Shown here: positions 22,701 through 33,490 of the stretch, in pieces
Layout: each line of letters begins with the position of its first letter
How positions within the stretch are numbered: position 1 is the first letter of the stretch
Assembly (NCBI RefSeq): GCF_041734735.1
Contig: NC_134900.1
Span: 33,609,870 to 33,673,869, forward strand
Source of the DNA: Babylonia areolata
Taxonomy: Eukaryota > Mollusca > Gastropoda > Neogastropoda > Buccinidae
Length of the DNA: 64,000 nucleotides
Direction of reading: 5' to 3'
Notes under the pieces: model-generated
Database searches by the model: none
What the model saw: only the letters and a program-made list of their open reading frames with translations
Told to the model about the DNA's origin: nothing
Position numbers and translations under genes: made by a program

Positions 22701-25700
22701 AGACATTGCTGCAGGCACCATTTCCTGCTGGGTTTCCCCAAGTCATTCTTAGAGCCATTCTGTCATGCTCACAGGGATATCAGCTGTCTTAATCCCAGAG
22801 CACACGAAGTGCGGGCCATAGCCACTTCGGCTGCTTTCCACCACCCAGTGTTGCTGCAGCATGTCTTGGAGGCAGCTTTCTGGCAGTCTGAGTATCCCTT
22901 CAGCTTCTACCACAGGGATTTCCGTATGACCTGGGCTAACGGTTCCAAGGGGATTTCCTTTGTTGCGGCTAACACTGCTGTCTCGGTTAAAAGGGCTCTC
23001 CATGTGAACCACTTGGTGTTGCCCTCCACCATTTGCTTTAAATTCTGCATCAGTTTGACATGGTACAGTATATGACACCAAAAGGAGTTTGTATAATACT
23101 CCCTGTTTGGTGATATATATAGTGATATACTTAACATGTCAAACTTGAATGCCCGCCCGCCCGTCCGTCCCCGCATCTCTGCCGTGGTTTTCATGGGGCA
23201 TTTTCTCTCACAGAATGATTCAGCGCTTGTAGCTTTTGGAGGCGTTTGATTGGCTGTTAGCCGCGTGAAATTTGGCCAAGCAGAGCAAACCGATAGGCCT
23301 AGTTTGCATCAGTTTGACATGGTAAGTATATGTATCACCAAACAAGGAGTATGATACAAACTCCTTTTCCAACAAAAAGAAATGTCAACCAAAATAACAA
23401 TTGCTGTTGCTTTTGTACATGATATTCAATGATTCCCATACTACAGTTTATATTTCTAAAGGTTAATTTGACCTTTGTCCAGAATACGTAGGGTCATGTG
23501 GAAATGTCTGTTGGTTGGATTTGAAATCAAAGAAATAAGGATCTGAATTTGAATGTATGGAAGAGCTTTGTGTGTGTTTTTCAGTGATGTGTGAGAGTGA
23601 ACAGGTATATCATTGTCTGTAAGGCTAAGTACTGTTTCGGTTATTGGGGAGAAGAAAAAAAATTTTTTTTAAGGCATCAGCTTGGCTTATTCATCCAACC
23701 GTTTTCCTTCTTTGTCACATCTTTCTTGGCAGGCTGTCTGTGCATCAGGCGTCTCGCAGTGTGACTTGGCTAACTGGCTTGCCTACTGATGTTGACTGTT
23801 GCTTTGCATATGGGGGCTTGGTGTTTAGTGAAGATGCTGTTTATAGTGACATTTTGACATGACAATGCCTGAGGTGTTGGTGTCAGTTGGTTACCTTTGT
23901 TTTTGATAACCGTGTGATCAGTATTTTAACTGTACAAATGGCTCTAGTGCACAGGGGCGAGAATGGTACCTAGAGGTTTCCTGGAAGAATGTTGTGAGTT
24001 TCAGTTTCTCAAGGAGGCATCTGTGTTTGGACAAATCCATGTACTACATCGCATCTGCTAGGCAGATATCTAAGAGCAGCATAACCCAACACACTTGTCA
24101 GGACTTGAGGGTGTGCCTATCAGAGTGGGTTTCTTTTATAGAATTTTTCTAAAGCTAGTAAAAGACAACACTTTTGTTGCCTTGGGTTCTTTTCCTTTGC
24201 ACCAAGTGCGTGCTGTACACGGGACCTAGGTGTATTGTCTCATCTGAAAGACTAGAACCTCAATTGGATTTTCCAGTCAAACTTTGGAGAAAGGGCAAGA
24301 GTGGGGTTTGAACCCAGACCCTCACGACACTATTGACAGATAAACGGCCTAATTGTTCTGTCACCTTTCACTGTCGTGAATGTGATGGTCATTGTTCTGT
24401 AATTGGTACAGACACATTTTGTTCAGTACCCGATGTTCATTTGAAAAATGATTTAACTTGACATCACGGGAGGAAAATGGCTTGGTGTACATCATGTATG
24501 CACAAATAATTAATATATATGACTTTTATACCTGTGATGGGAATTCAGGAAGCATTTGTGGGGAGAGTGAAAGCTTTACTGAGGTTCATTATTTGTAACA
24601 GAAAAAGTAACAAAAGCAAGTGTTGCTGCTGCTTGAGTTAGTTTCGTTGTGAAGAACTCGAGGATTTGCATGCCCAGAATAGCTTTTCAGTATGCTTGGC
24701 ACTTGCTGATTCCGGCCTTGATTTTGCATTGACTGGCATTCAGTGGAGGCATTTGATAATATGGTTTATTCTGTTCGTTTTTGTGTTATATATATATATA
24801 GAGAGAGAGAGAGAGGGAGGTTTTTTTTTTATTTATTTATTTTTTTTAGTTGTTAAATGAAGGTTTTGTTCAAATATAGCTTATTTTGTTTCTGTTCTGT
24901 TCATGTTGTTGTTTCATCACTGCATGGCATTAGTAATATGACAGGATTTTTCTATACAAATAGTAATTAGGGAAAAAGTGGTAGCATGGCAAGATTTTCT
25001 GTACAGATAGTAAACAGGAAAAAAAAAACTGCCAGCTCACCCAACCTCTATCCTAAACCTATCCTTTTTTTCTTTCTTTAAAAAAATTTTTTTTTTTTTT
25101 AGTATTTACTATTATTAATAGCCCTACACAATTTTTGTCTTTATATTTTTATAGTTCAGATCATATCCTCTTCATTGCCCCAACCTTATCCTTCATGGCC
25201 CAGGTATATTGTCTTATTTTGGAAGCTATGATACATCCATATGTATGCATTATGTGTGCATATGATTTGCCTCATACTACAGTCCCCCAATATTTTATTG
25301 CTATCCTTGGGAGTGTGCATTAAATGCCTGTCTTGTCTTCACTGTAGTGCAGATTTTTTGTGTGTGATAAAAGCTTTTGTGATATAATGCATGTTACTGT
25401 AGTAACATGAGTTTGAAATTTAGAATTTTGATCTTGTTATATGCATTAAGAAATGGGAAAAAAAGACAGAAAAAAAGGTGGCAGTATTTTACTGTTGATG
25501 AGAATGTACTTGCACAGTAGCAGTGTGACACTGACAGTGCTTTAAAAAAAATTATTTATATAACCAAGATGAACTATATTAAATAGTACTGAAATAGGTC
25601 TGTAATATTCATGAAAATTAGTAAATTATTGGGGGAAGAAATTACATATGATAATATATAGATGGTTGTTAATTCCTTTGTAATTTGTTCTTCGTGCTGT

Positions 25701-28678
25701 AATTGGTTTAGTGTATCTTCAGAGAAGTTTATCTTTCATGTATGTTTGGACTATTGCAAATTGTGCATTGATTAACCAAACTAGTAAGAAAATGGTAATT
25801 AGTGAAGGTAATGAATTGTATTCTTGCAGTTTTTCAAGTTCATGCAGAAATAATTGGTTTTTGCTGGATTTTAGATTTCAGTAATGCTGATAATTTTCAC
25901 TTTAAATTCATTGAAAATAAGTAAAATTTCTCGTTTTTCTTGTTTGGAGAGAATTAATTTCAGCAGTAATAACAAAATGTTTTGTCAGTTTGTGGACTTC
26001 TTGCACCCATGTAAAATGATTAAGGGTTATGATTATTGCTTTGAATGACATGTCTGTTGTACCTGCATTTGGATTTTTCTTGCATTGTACACTTGCGGAT
26101 TTCTTTTGTGTGAAACAGCCAAGTGTTACAAGTGTAATCGCATGGGCCACTTTGCCCGTGAGTGTAAAATGGACGTGGATCGCTGTTACAAGTGTAACCA
26201 GCTTGGTCACATCGCTCGCGAGTGTGTAAAAGACATTGATTCAGGTAAGCAAGCACTGCTTCACATTCCAGTTTTTATTACTTTGAGATATTTAGTGTAC
26301 TGTCTCTTGATCAGAGTAAGGGTAAATTGAGTAAGTGAATAAATGAAAATATATAATCAAATGGATTGGGTTTTTTGTGCTTGTGTGCATGCAGTGTCAA
26401 CTTAATCAGTGGAAAACTTTATCTGTAAAAAGAATCATAATTATGGCCATGGACATTTTTTCATACAGATAAACCTCCATAAAAAAGAAATTGGAAAAAA
26501 CAACAAACAAAAACAAACAACAAAAACCCCCCAAATTTAGTATTTTATAGGGGCATGTTACAAAGAGGTGAGAAAAAAATGTGATTTTTTTCACATGGGT
26601 GTGTAGCAAAGAAATGTGATAATTTTTCATAGAGGCCTTGGTAAATTGAAATTAAATCTTTTTCTCAGCGGCATGGTGCAATGAAATGAGAGATTTTTTT
26701 CCACAGGAGCATGTTGCATTGAAATTGAGCGGCATGTTACAAAGAAATGTGATTTTTTTTTTTTCACAGGGATGTGTTAATAAAGAAATGTGTTTTCTGC
26801 AGGGGCTTGTCATGTTGCAAACAAAAGTATTTTCCTCAGGGGCGTGTTACAACTGCAACCAGACTGGACATGTTCAGCGTGACTGCCCCGAAGTGAGCTG
26901 TCGTCCATGCTTCAGGTGTGGGGAAACCGGTCACCTTGCCAAGGACTGCCCAGACACTGACCAGCGCAGGGATGATCGCAAGTGCTACAACTGTGGTGGC
27001 ACTGGTCACTTGTCACGTGACTGCACTGAGACTGACCGTGCTTGTTACAGGTGATAATTTCTTCTTTTTTTGTTTGTTTTTGTTTTGTTTTTTGTAGTTT
27101 TAGATTGTTTTATATATTTTGATTTCCTTTTTTTAATGGATATAATTGAGGTGAAGAGAGGATATTAGGTGTATGGAATTTGTCAAAATAGCCATGATTT
27201 TTCCTCATTTCTCTTGAATTTTGACCCATAAAGAATTACTCCCCCTGCATTAAAAAAAAAAAAAAAAAAATACACGCACACACAAACGAGAGAAACACTG
27301 TCAGTACAAAAACAAAATCAGTGATCAAAGAAGTGAAGTAAAGAAATCTAAGCCTGCTTCTGTGCGGTTACTGAGAATCTGTGGATCATAACTGAAAAAA
27401 TTATCGACCTGTCACAAATCTCATTTTTTTAATCAAAATTGCTAATAAAATATTGTATTGTCTCAGCTCTTAACTCATCTAGAACAAAATCGTTTACTTA
27501 TTAATTCTCACCAATCAGCTTATGGACGAGGTCATAGCTGTTAAACAGCCCTTCTTGGAATATCTGATTTGCTTACTGGATTTGATGATGTCTGTTCTCA
27601 CTCTTTTACACTTGTCAGCAGCCTTTGACACTGTTGACCACTCTATCCTCTTGAACAGACTTAAAACTTCCTTTGGTATTTGAGACACTGCACTAGCGTG
27701 GATCACGTCTTACCTGTCAGATTGTACACAGAATGTGTGTGTGTAAATGATAGATACTGTGGTGTATTTGCCTTGAGATATGGATCAGTCATCATGCGAT
27801 GTCACATTAGAGCTTTGCTGATGACACTCAATTTTATGAGTGGGTATCCATAGCTAAAATGTGAAATTGCACTGGTGACTTAAACACCATAGTACATTGC
27901 TGCAACTAAATGATGATAAAACTGAAATGTATATTAAAATGTATGTATGCATTTTGTGTGTATGTGTGCGTTTAGTCAGTCACATTTTGGTGTGTGTACA
28001 TAGCATTTAATGTGTCATGTAAACAAGTGTTGTGTAAAGCACCTGGGGTGATTTCTGGATTGTGTGCCATACAAGTAATGAAGTATCCAATATTATTCTG
28101 CTCCACTGAGCATGCTTTGAAATTGTCAACAGTGAAGATCAAAGGGAAAGAACCACAGAATTACTGGTACACCATGACAGAATTATTGCCCTTTGGCTGA
28201 GCAAGTTCCCTCGAACTGTTGGGTGCCTGCATTTCGCTCAAAAAAAGTTAAACAAATCAAAAAAAAGAAATTCAAGAATTTTTTCTGAGTGGAAATGGTA
28301 ATAGAAAATTTGCAAACATTTTGGACAAGTCTGCTTGTGCACATAATGCTCTTGAATAACAATGCATTGTCGCGTCCCTCACCTGCTTGACAGGGTCTTT
28401 GGGTATGGGTACAGGGGCATTGAAATTGTCTTTGTTGCTTTTCAGTTTCAGTCAGAGTTGCTAAAATGTTAAGTTTTCAGTTAATTGGGTGTGCTTTGTG
28501 CCTAGTACTGACAGTGGTGTTTGCACCCACCAGGTGCGGGGATCGTGACCACTTGGCCCGGGACTGCCCAGAGAACATTGAGCGCAAGGAGATCCAGTGC
28601 TACAACTGTCAGGAGGTGGGCCACATCGCTCGTGACTGCCCTCAGGAGCAGGAGCAGCAGCAGCAGGAGGCCTCTTGA
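19581..28678 (+). CDS. CNBP: CNBP, CCHC zinc-knuckle nucleic-acid-binding protein
   Basis: A complete coding region of four exons: 19581-19707, 26119-26244, 26840-27050 and 28534-28678. They total 609 nt, join in frame and give 202 aa. CNBP (ZNF9) binds single-stranded DNA and RNA, including G-rich and 5'-TOP mRNA sequences, and promotes translation. Eight CX2CX4HX4C knuckles start at about residues 7, 45, 65, 87, 108, 133, 153 and 177. A short Arg/Gly linker (residues 21-42) follows the first, as in vertebrate CNBP, which has seven knuckles. Knuckle 7 has Asp where Gly normally precedes His (CGDRDHLARDC). The tail is Gln-rich (QEQEQQQQEAS). Introns 1 and 2 are both phase 1, so exon 2 (two knuckles) could be skipped without frameshift. 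Intron 1 contains a DIRS-like fossil and intron 3 a LINE fragment. Confidence 0.95.
19708..20456 (+). other. CNBP intron 1, unique part
   Basis: AT-rich intron sequence between the donor at 19708 and the DIRS-like fossil. I see no further feature. Confidence 0.6.
20457..20612 (+). repeat. Left inverted terminal repeat of DIRS-like fossil
   Basis: Reads catgtcaaactgatgcaaac, then ctaggcctattggttggctc, and continues to aagctacaagcgctgaaaca. The reverse complement recurs at 23211-23324. Confidence 0.85.
23047..23146 (+). repeat. Internal complementary region of DIRS-like fossil
   Basis: Contains gcatcagtttgacatggtac (right-end sequence), then ccaaaaggagtttgtataat, then a reverse-oriented counterpart ending acttaacatgtcaaac (left-end sequence). 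Joining of both ends in a small palindromic block just inside the right terminal repeat is how DIRS elements template completion of their termini. Confidence 0.7.
23211..23373 (+). repeat. Right inverted terminal repeat of DIRS-like fossil
   Basis: Runs from attcagcgcttgtagctttt through gaccataggcct-type sequence (aaaccgataggcctagtttg) to gacatggta at 23324. A tail agtatatgtatcaccaaaca then follows, also present in the solo copy at 14483. Confidence 0.85.
23374..26118 (+). other. CNBP intron 1, 3' part
   Basis: AT-rich intron with one SINE B copy (23998-24380). A TA/GA microsatellite lies at 24788-24817. No other exon is recognised. The acceptor is tgtgtgaaacag, ending at 26118. Confidence 0.6.
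23998..24380 (-). mobile_element. SINE B, near full-length copy
   Basis: Read on the minus strand: a degenerate tRNA-like head, a body with ctcatctgaaagactagaac (plus-strand reading) and the 3' end with agtttctcaaggaggcatct. B-box-like gtttgaacccagacc lies at 24307. It is diverged relative to other copies. Confidence 0.82.
26119..26244 (+). CDS. CNBP: CNBP coding exon 2 (knuckles 2 and 3)
   Basis: 126 nt, flanked by phase-1 introns, encoding exactly two knuckles, CYKCNRMGHFAREC and CYKCNQLGHIAREC, joined by KMDVDR. The acceptor is gtgaaacag|CC and the donor is TCAG|gtaagc. It is a symmetrical exon that can be included or skipped in frame. Confidence 0.94.
26541..26853 (+). repeat. Tandem array of CNBP exon 3 acceptor copies
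   Basis: A degenerate repeat of about 33-40 bp with a T-rich tract, an ag, then sequence like gggcatgttacaaagaaatg. It matches the genuine boundary tttcctcag|gggcgtgttacaac at 26839/26840. Copies have ag at 26550, 26632, 26668, 26706, 26729, 26769 and 26802; one copy near 26596 has lost it. The array therefore duplicates the 3' splice site together with about 14 nt of exon. Confidence 0.85.
26840..27050 (+). CDS. CNBP: CNBP coding exon 3 (knuckles 4-6, start of 7)
   Basis: Acceptor tttcctcag; encodes GACYNCNQTGHVQRDC, CFRCGETGHLAKDC and CYNCGGTGHLSRDC, and ends within knuckle 7 (CY plus a split Arg codon AG|gtgata). It is the last member of a series of similar acceptors directly upstream. 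Confidence 0.94.
27051..28533 (+). other. CNBP intron 3
   Basis: Apart from the LINE fragment (27385-28100), it holds an A-rich run at 27251-27270 and otherwise unremarkable AT-rich sequence. The donor gtgata is weaker than the others in the gene. Confidence 0.6.
27385..28100 (+). mobile_element. Decayed LINE (CR1/L2-like) fragment
   Basis: A reverse-transcriptase relic. In shifting plus frames, NYRPVTNL occurs near 27402, SAYGRGHS near 27517 and LSAAFDTVDHSILLNRL near 27613-27663, the last being the conserved RT motif containing the first catalytic Asp region. Stops interrupt it (for example after GRGHSC near 27542), and the second RT half is missing. The 3' tail (tttctggattgtgtgccata, then attatt) matches the tail at 14720-15012, so both belong to one family. 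Confidence 0.72.
28534..28678 (+). CDS. CNBP: CNBP coding exon 4 (end of knuckle 7, knuckle 8, Gln tail)
   Basis: Acceptor tttgcacccaccag. The exon completes knuckle 7 (RCGDRDHLARDC), then encodes PENIERKEIQ, knuckle 8 (CYNCQEVGHIARDC), PQEQEQQQQEAS and TGA at 28676-28678. Confidence 0.94.
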
Positions 28679-31660
28679 GCTATTCTGCTGCCTCTGGCCG
28701 TCCGCCACAGTCCTCTGGGCTGTTGCTTTCTGCTCTGGTTTCTGTAGTTGATTTATCATTTGTGTGGATTTTCCTTGTTCCAGCTCCCAACTTTTTTTTC
28801 TTCTTTTTTTTGGTCTTTCCCTCCAGAAATGATTTGTAGTCCAGATATTTGGAGGTGGGTTTTTGATACATGTGTGTACTGTTTTTAATCCTAGGAAAAC
28901 TTTTGTGTGTTTCTTTTTAAAGGTATTATTGTGTGCGTTTTGTTTCACTTGGGGAATGGATGTATTGACAGGAAGCTAAGTCAGCAGCTTTCTATGATCC
29001 CCCTTTTAAATTCTTTTTTATAATTTAAAGTTTGAAGTATTTACTGCTTCCGATGGCACCGTAGTTGCTTCCATCCTTCTCTTCTGCTGTGTACATGTCT
29101 GCTTGACCACATTACAGGAAACTCACATAGGTTGTAATATTTCACATGAAATGTTCTCAGTTTCTGAAGAAGCTGTATCAAGACTAGCTGGGGTGTCACT
29201 GTATGTGTGATGCAGTAACAGGGACAATATTAAACATGTTTTCTGATGGCTTTGTTGGACCCCATATTGGTCAGTAATGACATGGCTTACTGTTTGCCCG
29301 AGTGCTCGAAAATGTTGTGTTGTCAGTGTTAACATGTTGACATGGTTGAATGCATGTTTGTGGTTGTGTTGCTGGATATTATTCACATTGCTGAGTGCAC
29401 ATATGCTGCTGAATCAGTGAATGTATGACTGGACATTTCATGTGTTTGGCGAGTACTTGCTTGTGACTGATAAGATGTATGTATCCTCTACTTTGTTCCC
29501 ATGCTTGTGTTTGAATTGGATTCATGTGATTGATGAATGCATGCCCAGAAATATGGAGATGAACATTGTTCATTGTGCATGTGCCAGTGAGCATGTGAAT
29601 TTACTGTGTTCAGTTGACAAACGATTTCCAAGGTGTCTGCATGGTACGTGCAGTGCAAGTGAGAATGCTTTCACATCAGTAGGAACCAGAAATTGTTTGC
29701 CGTTACTTAGGGTCGTTTCTGTTTTATATCTGCATATGCCAGAAGATTAAGCATGACATTTAGGTTGCCATTTTATTTGGGTAGAAAATTGTCAGTACTC
29801 AAGTTGAGACTCTGAAATCAGTACAGAATCAGTAATGGGCTGTTGTCTCTTCAAAAATGAAATGCTGTGTATTGGGGATTGTGGTGTAGGAGAATTCAGC
29901 TAGTGGTTTTGGCACTGTCTTTGTATGCCGACGGGTGGATGTCTTGCATGGGGAGATCCAGTTGTGGAGAGGAACATCATTGAAAGCTTTGTCTTTGATA
30001 GCCTGAGTTTGGATTTGCAAGGTGATGGGATACACATTTTCCAAAAAGTTTTGTGCAGGTATTTGCATAGCTGTATTTTTTTTGTGAGGTTCGTTGATCC
30101 TCGAATGAATGACAGTGTTATTGTTAAGTGTCCTGTTTTATGGTTCTAGACAGGCCTGTTTTTTTTTTTTTTTCTTGGGGTTTAGGTCCTACCCCATTCA
30201 AAGTGAGTGAGCTTCAAATGTCATCTTGTACAACATGTGTTGTACACATAGTGGCATGGTTCTACACGTCGGCCTTTAGAGGCGAGATTGAAAGAGGAGA
30301 AGTGCCTCTGTGGAGGCGTCATCTTTTCAAAGGCAGCTGTCACATCCCATTCTGTGGTCTGGTGCTGCCTTCGTCTTGTTCGACTGGTAGAGCAAGTGTT
30401 GTGCCTGATTTTCTTCTCTGATGAGCTCACTTCTTGGGTTTTTCATAAGAAGCTTCCTTTGGCTGGCTTGACTGTAATGGGGAATGGTTTTGGTTCAACT
30501 TCAGATGAAATTCTTGGGCTTGACAGATTTGATAGTTTCGATATTGGTGGTGCTTCCCCCCCCCCAAGAAACTGCCTTTATAAACATTAGTTGTGTTTTT
30601 GTTGATAAAAAGATAGTAGTAAAGCTTTTTATGATTTAACAGGAGCAAAGCTATTTCAGCATCAGCAATTTCTGTGCTGTTGATTTTCTAATGGACTGAA
30701 AATTTACATCATTACATTTTTCTTCCTTTCCCCTGTTAAAACTGTACCATGTAACTGTGAATGGGCTTTTCAGTTATTAAGGAATTCGTTTTGGTAATGA
30801 TTTTCAGAATTGAAATGGGACATGGTTTTGATTGCCTACATTACTGCTCAAATGTTTTCTTTTTTCCCCCCCTAAATTATGTAGAACTCATTCTTTTGTT
30901 ATCATGGAAGCATTTTAATTGTCTGGCTTTGAGCGTTGATTCTGATGGCCAAGACAAGCATTCATGTGTCACTTGCGAACAGGTTATACAAAGAAAAATT
31001 CTTTATCAGATGATGGCAGGTGTGCAAGTGTTTGAAAATTTGAGATCAGATTTTCAAAATTCTGTGTCACATCCCTTTTGGATAAGCCATTTTACGTTTC
31101 TTCTTTTTTCAGTGCAGTTTTAGTAGTGTGTGCTTAAAACACTGTGCTTGCATAAGACAAACCATATGTGAAGACTTGATAACGGCGCTGTGGATGCTCA
31201 AACTGAAAGCATTAATTCACAGAGATTTTTTGTTGCATGAATGGAATGATCATTAGCTCAGTCGATGATCTTGCATGCATTTCAGTTTCTCCTGAATGAT
31301 TTGTCATAAGGAATCCAAGCTGGAAAACTTGGACACAGGCATAAAATTTGTCAGGGTATTTAGAATTTAAATGTTTGACTGGTTGGCTTTGGTGCAAGCA
31401 TTATTTCAGGAAGTGCGACAGATTTCTAGTTTGGAGAAGAAAATTGCTGGATTTCTAAGTTTTCAGGGGGTAGAATAAATACAGATCTCCATCTTTTAAG
31501 TAGACTAATACTCCCTTTGATTATGTTAAAAAACAAAACATTTTCATGACAATGACATTTTCAGTGCATACTGCTCGAACAAGACAGACTGTACACCAGC
31601 ACAGTTGGGTCCATGAAGAGGGGAGTCTGTACATACCATGAAATAAACAGCAAAAACTGC
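28679..31660 (+). other. Probable CNBP 3' UTR
   Basis: About 3 kb after the CNBP stop with no recognisable repeat copy and no exon, unlike the repeat-littered flanks, consistent with a retained 3' UTR. The first AATAAA motifs lie at 31474 and 31642. The extent is inferred only from these. Confidence 0.4.
31474..31647 (+). promoter_or_regulatory. Candidate CNBP poly(A) signals
   Basis: Two AATAAA hexamers, at 31474 and 31642, are the first ones after the CNBP stop codon at 28678. Confidence 0.3.
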
Positions 31661-32344
31661 CTTGAGTGAGTGAAACTGGATTGTGTATTCTCATTGGCTG
31701 ACTGTTCTGATTTTCTTCATTGGTTCACTTTGTAGTGAGCACTGTTCGCGTGTTCTAAAATTTCAAGTATATAAGGAAGCACACCAGGAGGGGTGGAGGT
31801 CGGGGTTTGTGGATGGCACACAGCAAATTTCTTCATTTTTTCCCCCCCAATTTTGGAACTGATTTTAACATTGCCCTTTTTTGGACATTGCCTTTTTGAA
31901 ACTGACATTTGAAAAAGAAAGTCTTTTTAACCTTCGCTGGCTGTCGCTTTTGACTACACACGGAAGCTCATGTGTGCTTTCATTTCATCAGCCTAAACCA
32001 GTCTGCATACCGTTTACACTTTTTCTCCACAATACTGCCAGTCATTTCAGTTCACCCTACTCCTTGTTAAACACATACACACAGTGACAGAATGGCATCA
32101 ACAGCAAAGAAACAACCAGCTACAGTGTTTACACACAACTCGGAACGTTGTTAGGAACATGCCCTCTCCTTTTCTTTAACTTCTGCTGTTTGACACAGTA
32201 CTGTAAAAACAGCAAGCACAATTATCAGTTCAGGAAGAAATAACCATTATGAATACATAACACTTTTCAAAAGATTTTCATTCCACATTCTGAAGGCACT
32301 GCTTCAGTTACATGAAACACGAAATCAAATTTAACTACACATAG

Positions 32345-32577
32345 TTAACTCACTCAGCAAAGCCAGTTCTCTCTTCTCCTCTACACAGACCCCTCGGATG
32401 TCCCAGTGGGTGTCTGAATGACCCAACCTTTAGCTTCCGTCGTAAGAATTGTGGTATTCTTTGTCAACATTCACCTCTTCAGTATAAGAGCCTTCCTCTT
32501 GCAATATTTTGATGATGGTAATTGGGGTGAAACGCTGTTAACGTCGTCTCTTTCGCCGTTCGTATGGAGAGAGTTAA
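32345..32577 (+). mobile_element. 232-bp TTAA MITE, copy 2
   Basis: Flanked by TTAA; contains cagacccctcggatgtccca, gtggtattctttgtcaacat and gccgttcgtatggagagagt. Near-identical to the copies at 14191 (inverted), 36035 and 60570. Confidence 0.92.
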
Positions 32578-32686
32578 AACTGTGACGCACAAGTGCCAGA
32601 AAAATTTTAGGAAGAAAATTTCCTTATGTTGCTATCGGTCACACAGCAAAATATAGACAGTTCCAATTCTCAGTGAAATATTAAAA

Positions 32687-32815
32687 TGGGCTGCATTATA
32701 CAGCTTTCAGTTTCTCGCTGTTTGGATTAAAATGGGCTGCAAATTATACAGTTTGGTTTCTCAATGTTAGATTTAAATGGGCTGCAAATTATACGTTTGA
32801 TTTTTCAGTGTCATA
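32687..32815. repeat. Short tandem repeat, about 56-bp unit
   Basis: Three degenerate units sharing aaatgggctgcaaattatac and a following tttctc/tcagtgt segment. No obvious function. Confidence 0.6.
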
Positions 32816-33159
32816 ATAATAGGGTTTGAAATAAACTCCCTTTATGTACACAACTGAGTAACAAGGACAAAAAATTCTTGGAGCACTGTTCTCCCTATAA
32901 TGGAGTGTAAAGCACTTAACAATGGCATACGCAGGGATATAAGAACGAATTACAAATAACCGAAAAAGCATCAGTCAATAACCATTTACATGCATGAAAG
33001 GTGACACAGCTTCTACTCCCTAAGAGCCCCAACACAGTCATATTACAGCCACACTCTACTCTTCCCAAAACACACATTCACACGCATTGCCCATCACCAC
33101 TGCTCTTACTGCTAGGGGAAAGACTTGAACACAAGCAAGACACATACTATGGAACAGTG

Positions 33160-33490
33160 GCAGAGTGGGAATGTGCCCATCATAATCGAATCCCATGTAG
33201 ATAACAGGATTTTTACTCTTGTCCTCTCTATTAGACTGAGCGGTGGTCTGGGTGCTAGTTATTCAGATGAGATCATGACTGAAGACACCATGTCATGATG
33301 TGCAGCATGCACTTCATGCTGGTAAAGAACCCATGGCAATAAAATGTTTGTCTATGGGAAACTTCTGTAGAAATATCCATAATAAAATATATACACTTTC
33401 AGATACTGAAAAATAGGGTGGTGCTGCACAGTGGTGATGTGCTCTCCCCAGGGGAAGCTGACCAAATTTTACACAGATCTGTTTATTAAA
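33160..33490 (+). mobile_element. SINE B, alternative-tail type, copy 1
   Basis: The head and body match SINE B (ggcagagtgggaatg, gtgcagcatgcacttcatgc, aagaacccatggcaataaaa). The 3' part instead reads gggtggtgctgcacagtggt, then atgtgctctccccaggggaa, as in the copies at 46600 and 54465. Moderately diverged. Confidence 0.75.

Larger units (their letters stand above)
20457..23373 (+). mobile_element. DIRS-like tyrosine-recombinase retroelement, broken fossil
   Basis: The ends are inverted copies of each other: left about 20457-20612, right about 23211-23324 with an outer tail to 23373. The order inside is a gag-like region (about 20890-21905), a tyrosine-recombinase-like region (about 22440-23040) and an internal complementary region (23047-23146). 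The last fuses sequence of both termini, which is the hallmark of DIRS elements. No reverse transcriptase or RNase H region was recognised, so the copy looks internally deleted. It is broken, with several breaks. Left and right repeats differ at several positions, implying moderate age. The family assignment rests on end structure plus remembered recombinase features. Confidence 0.75.
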
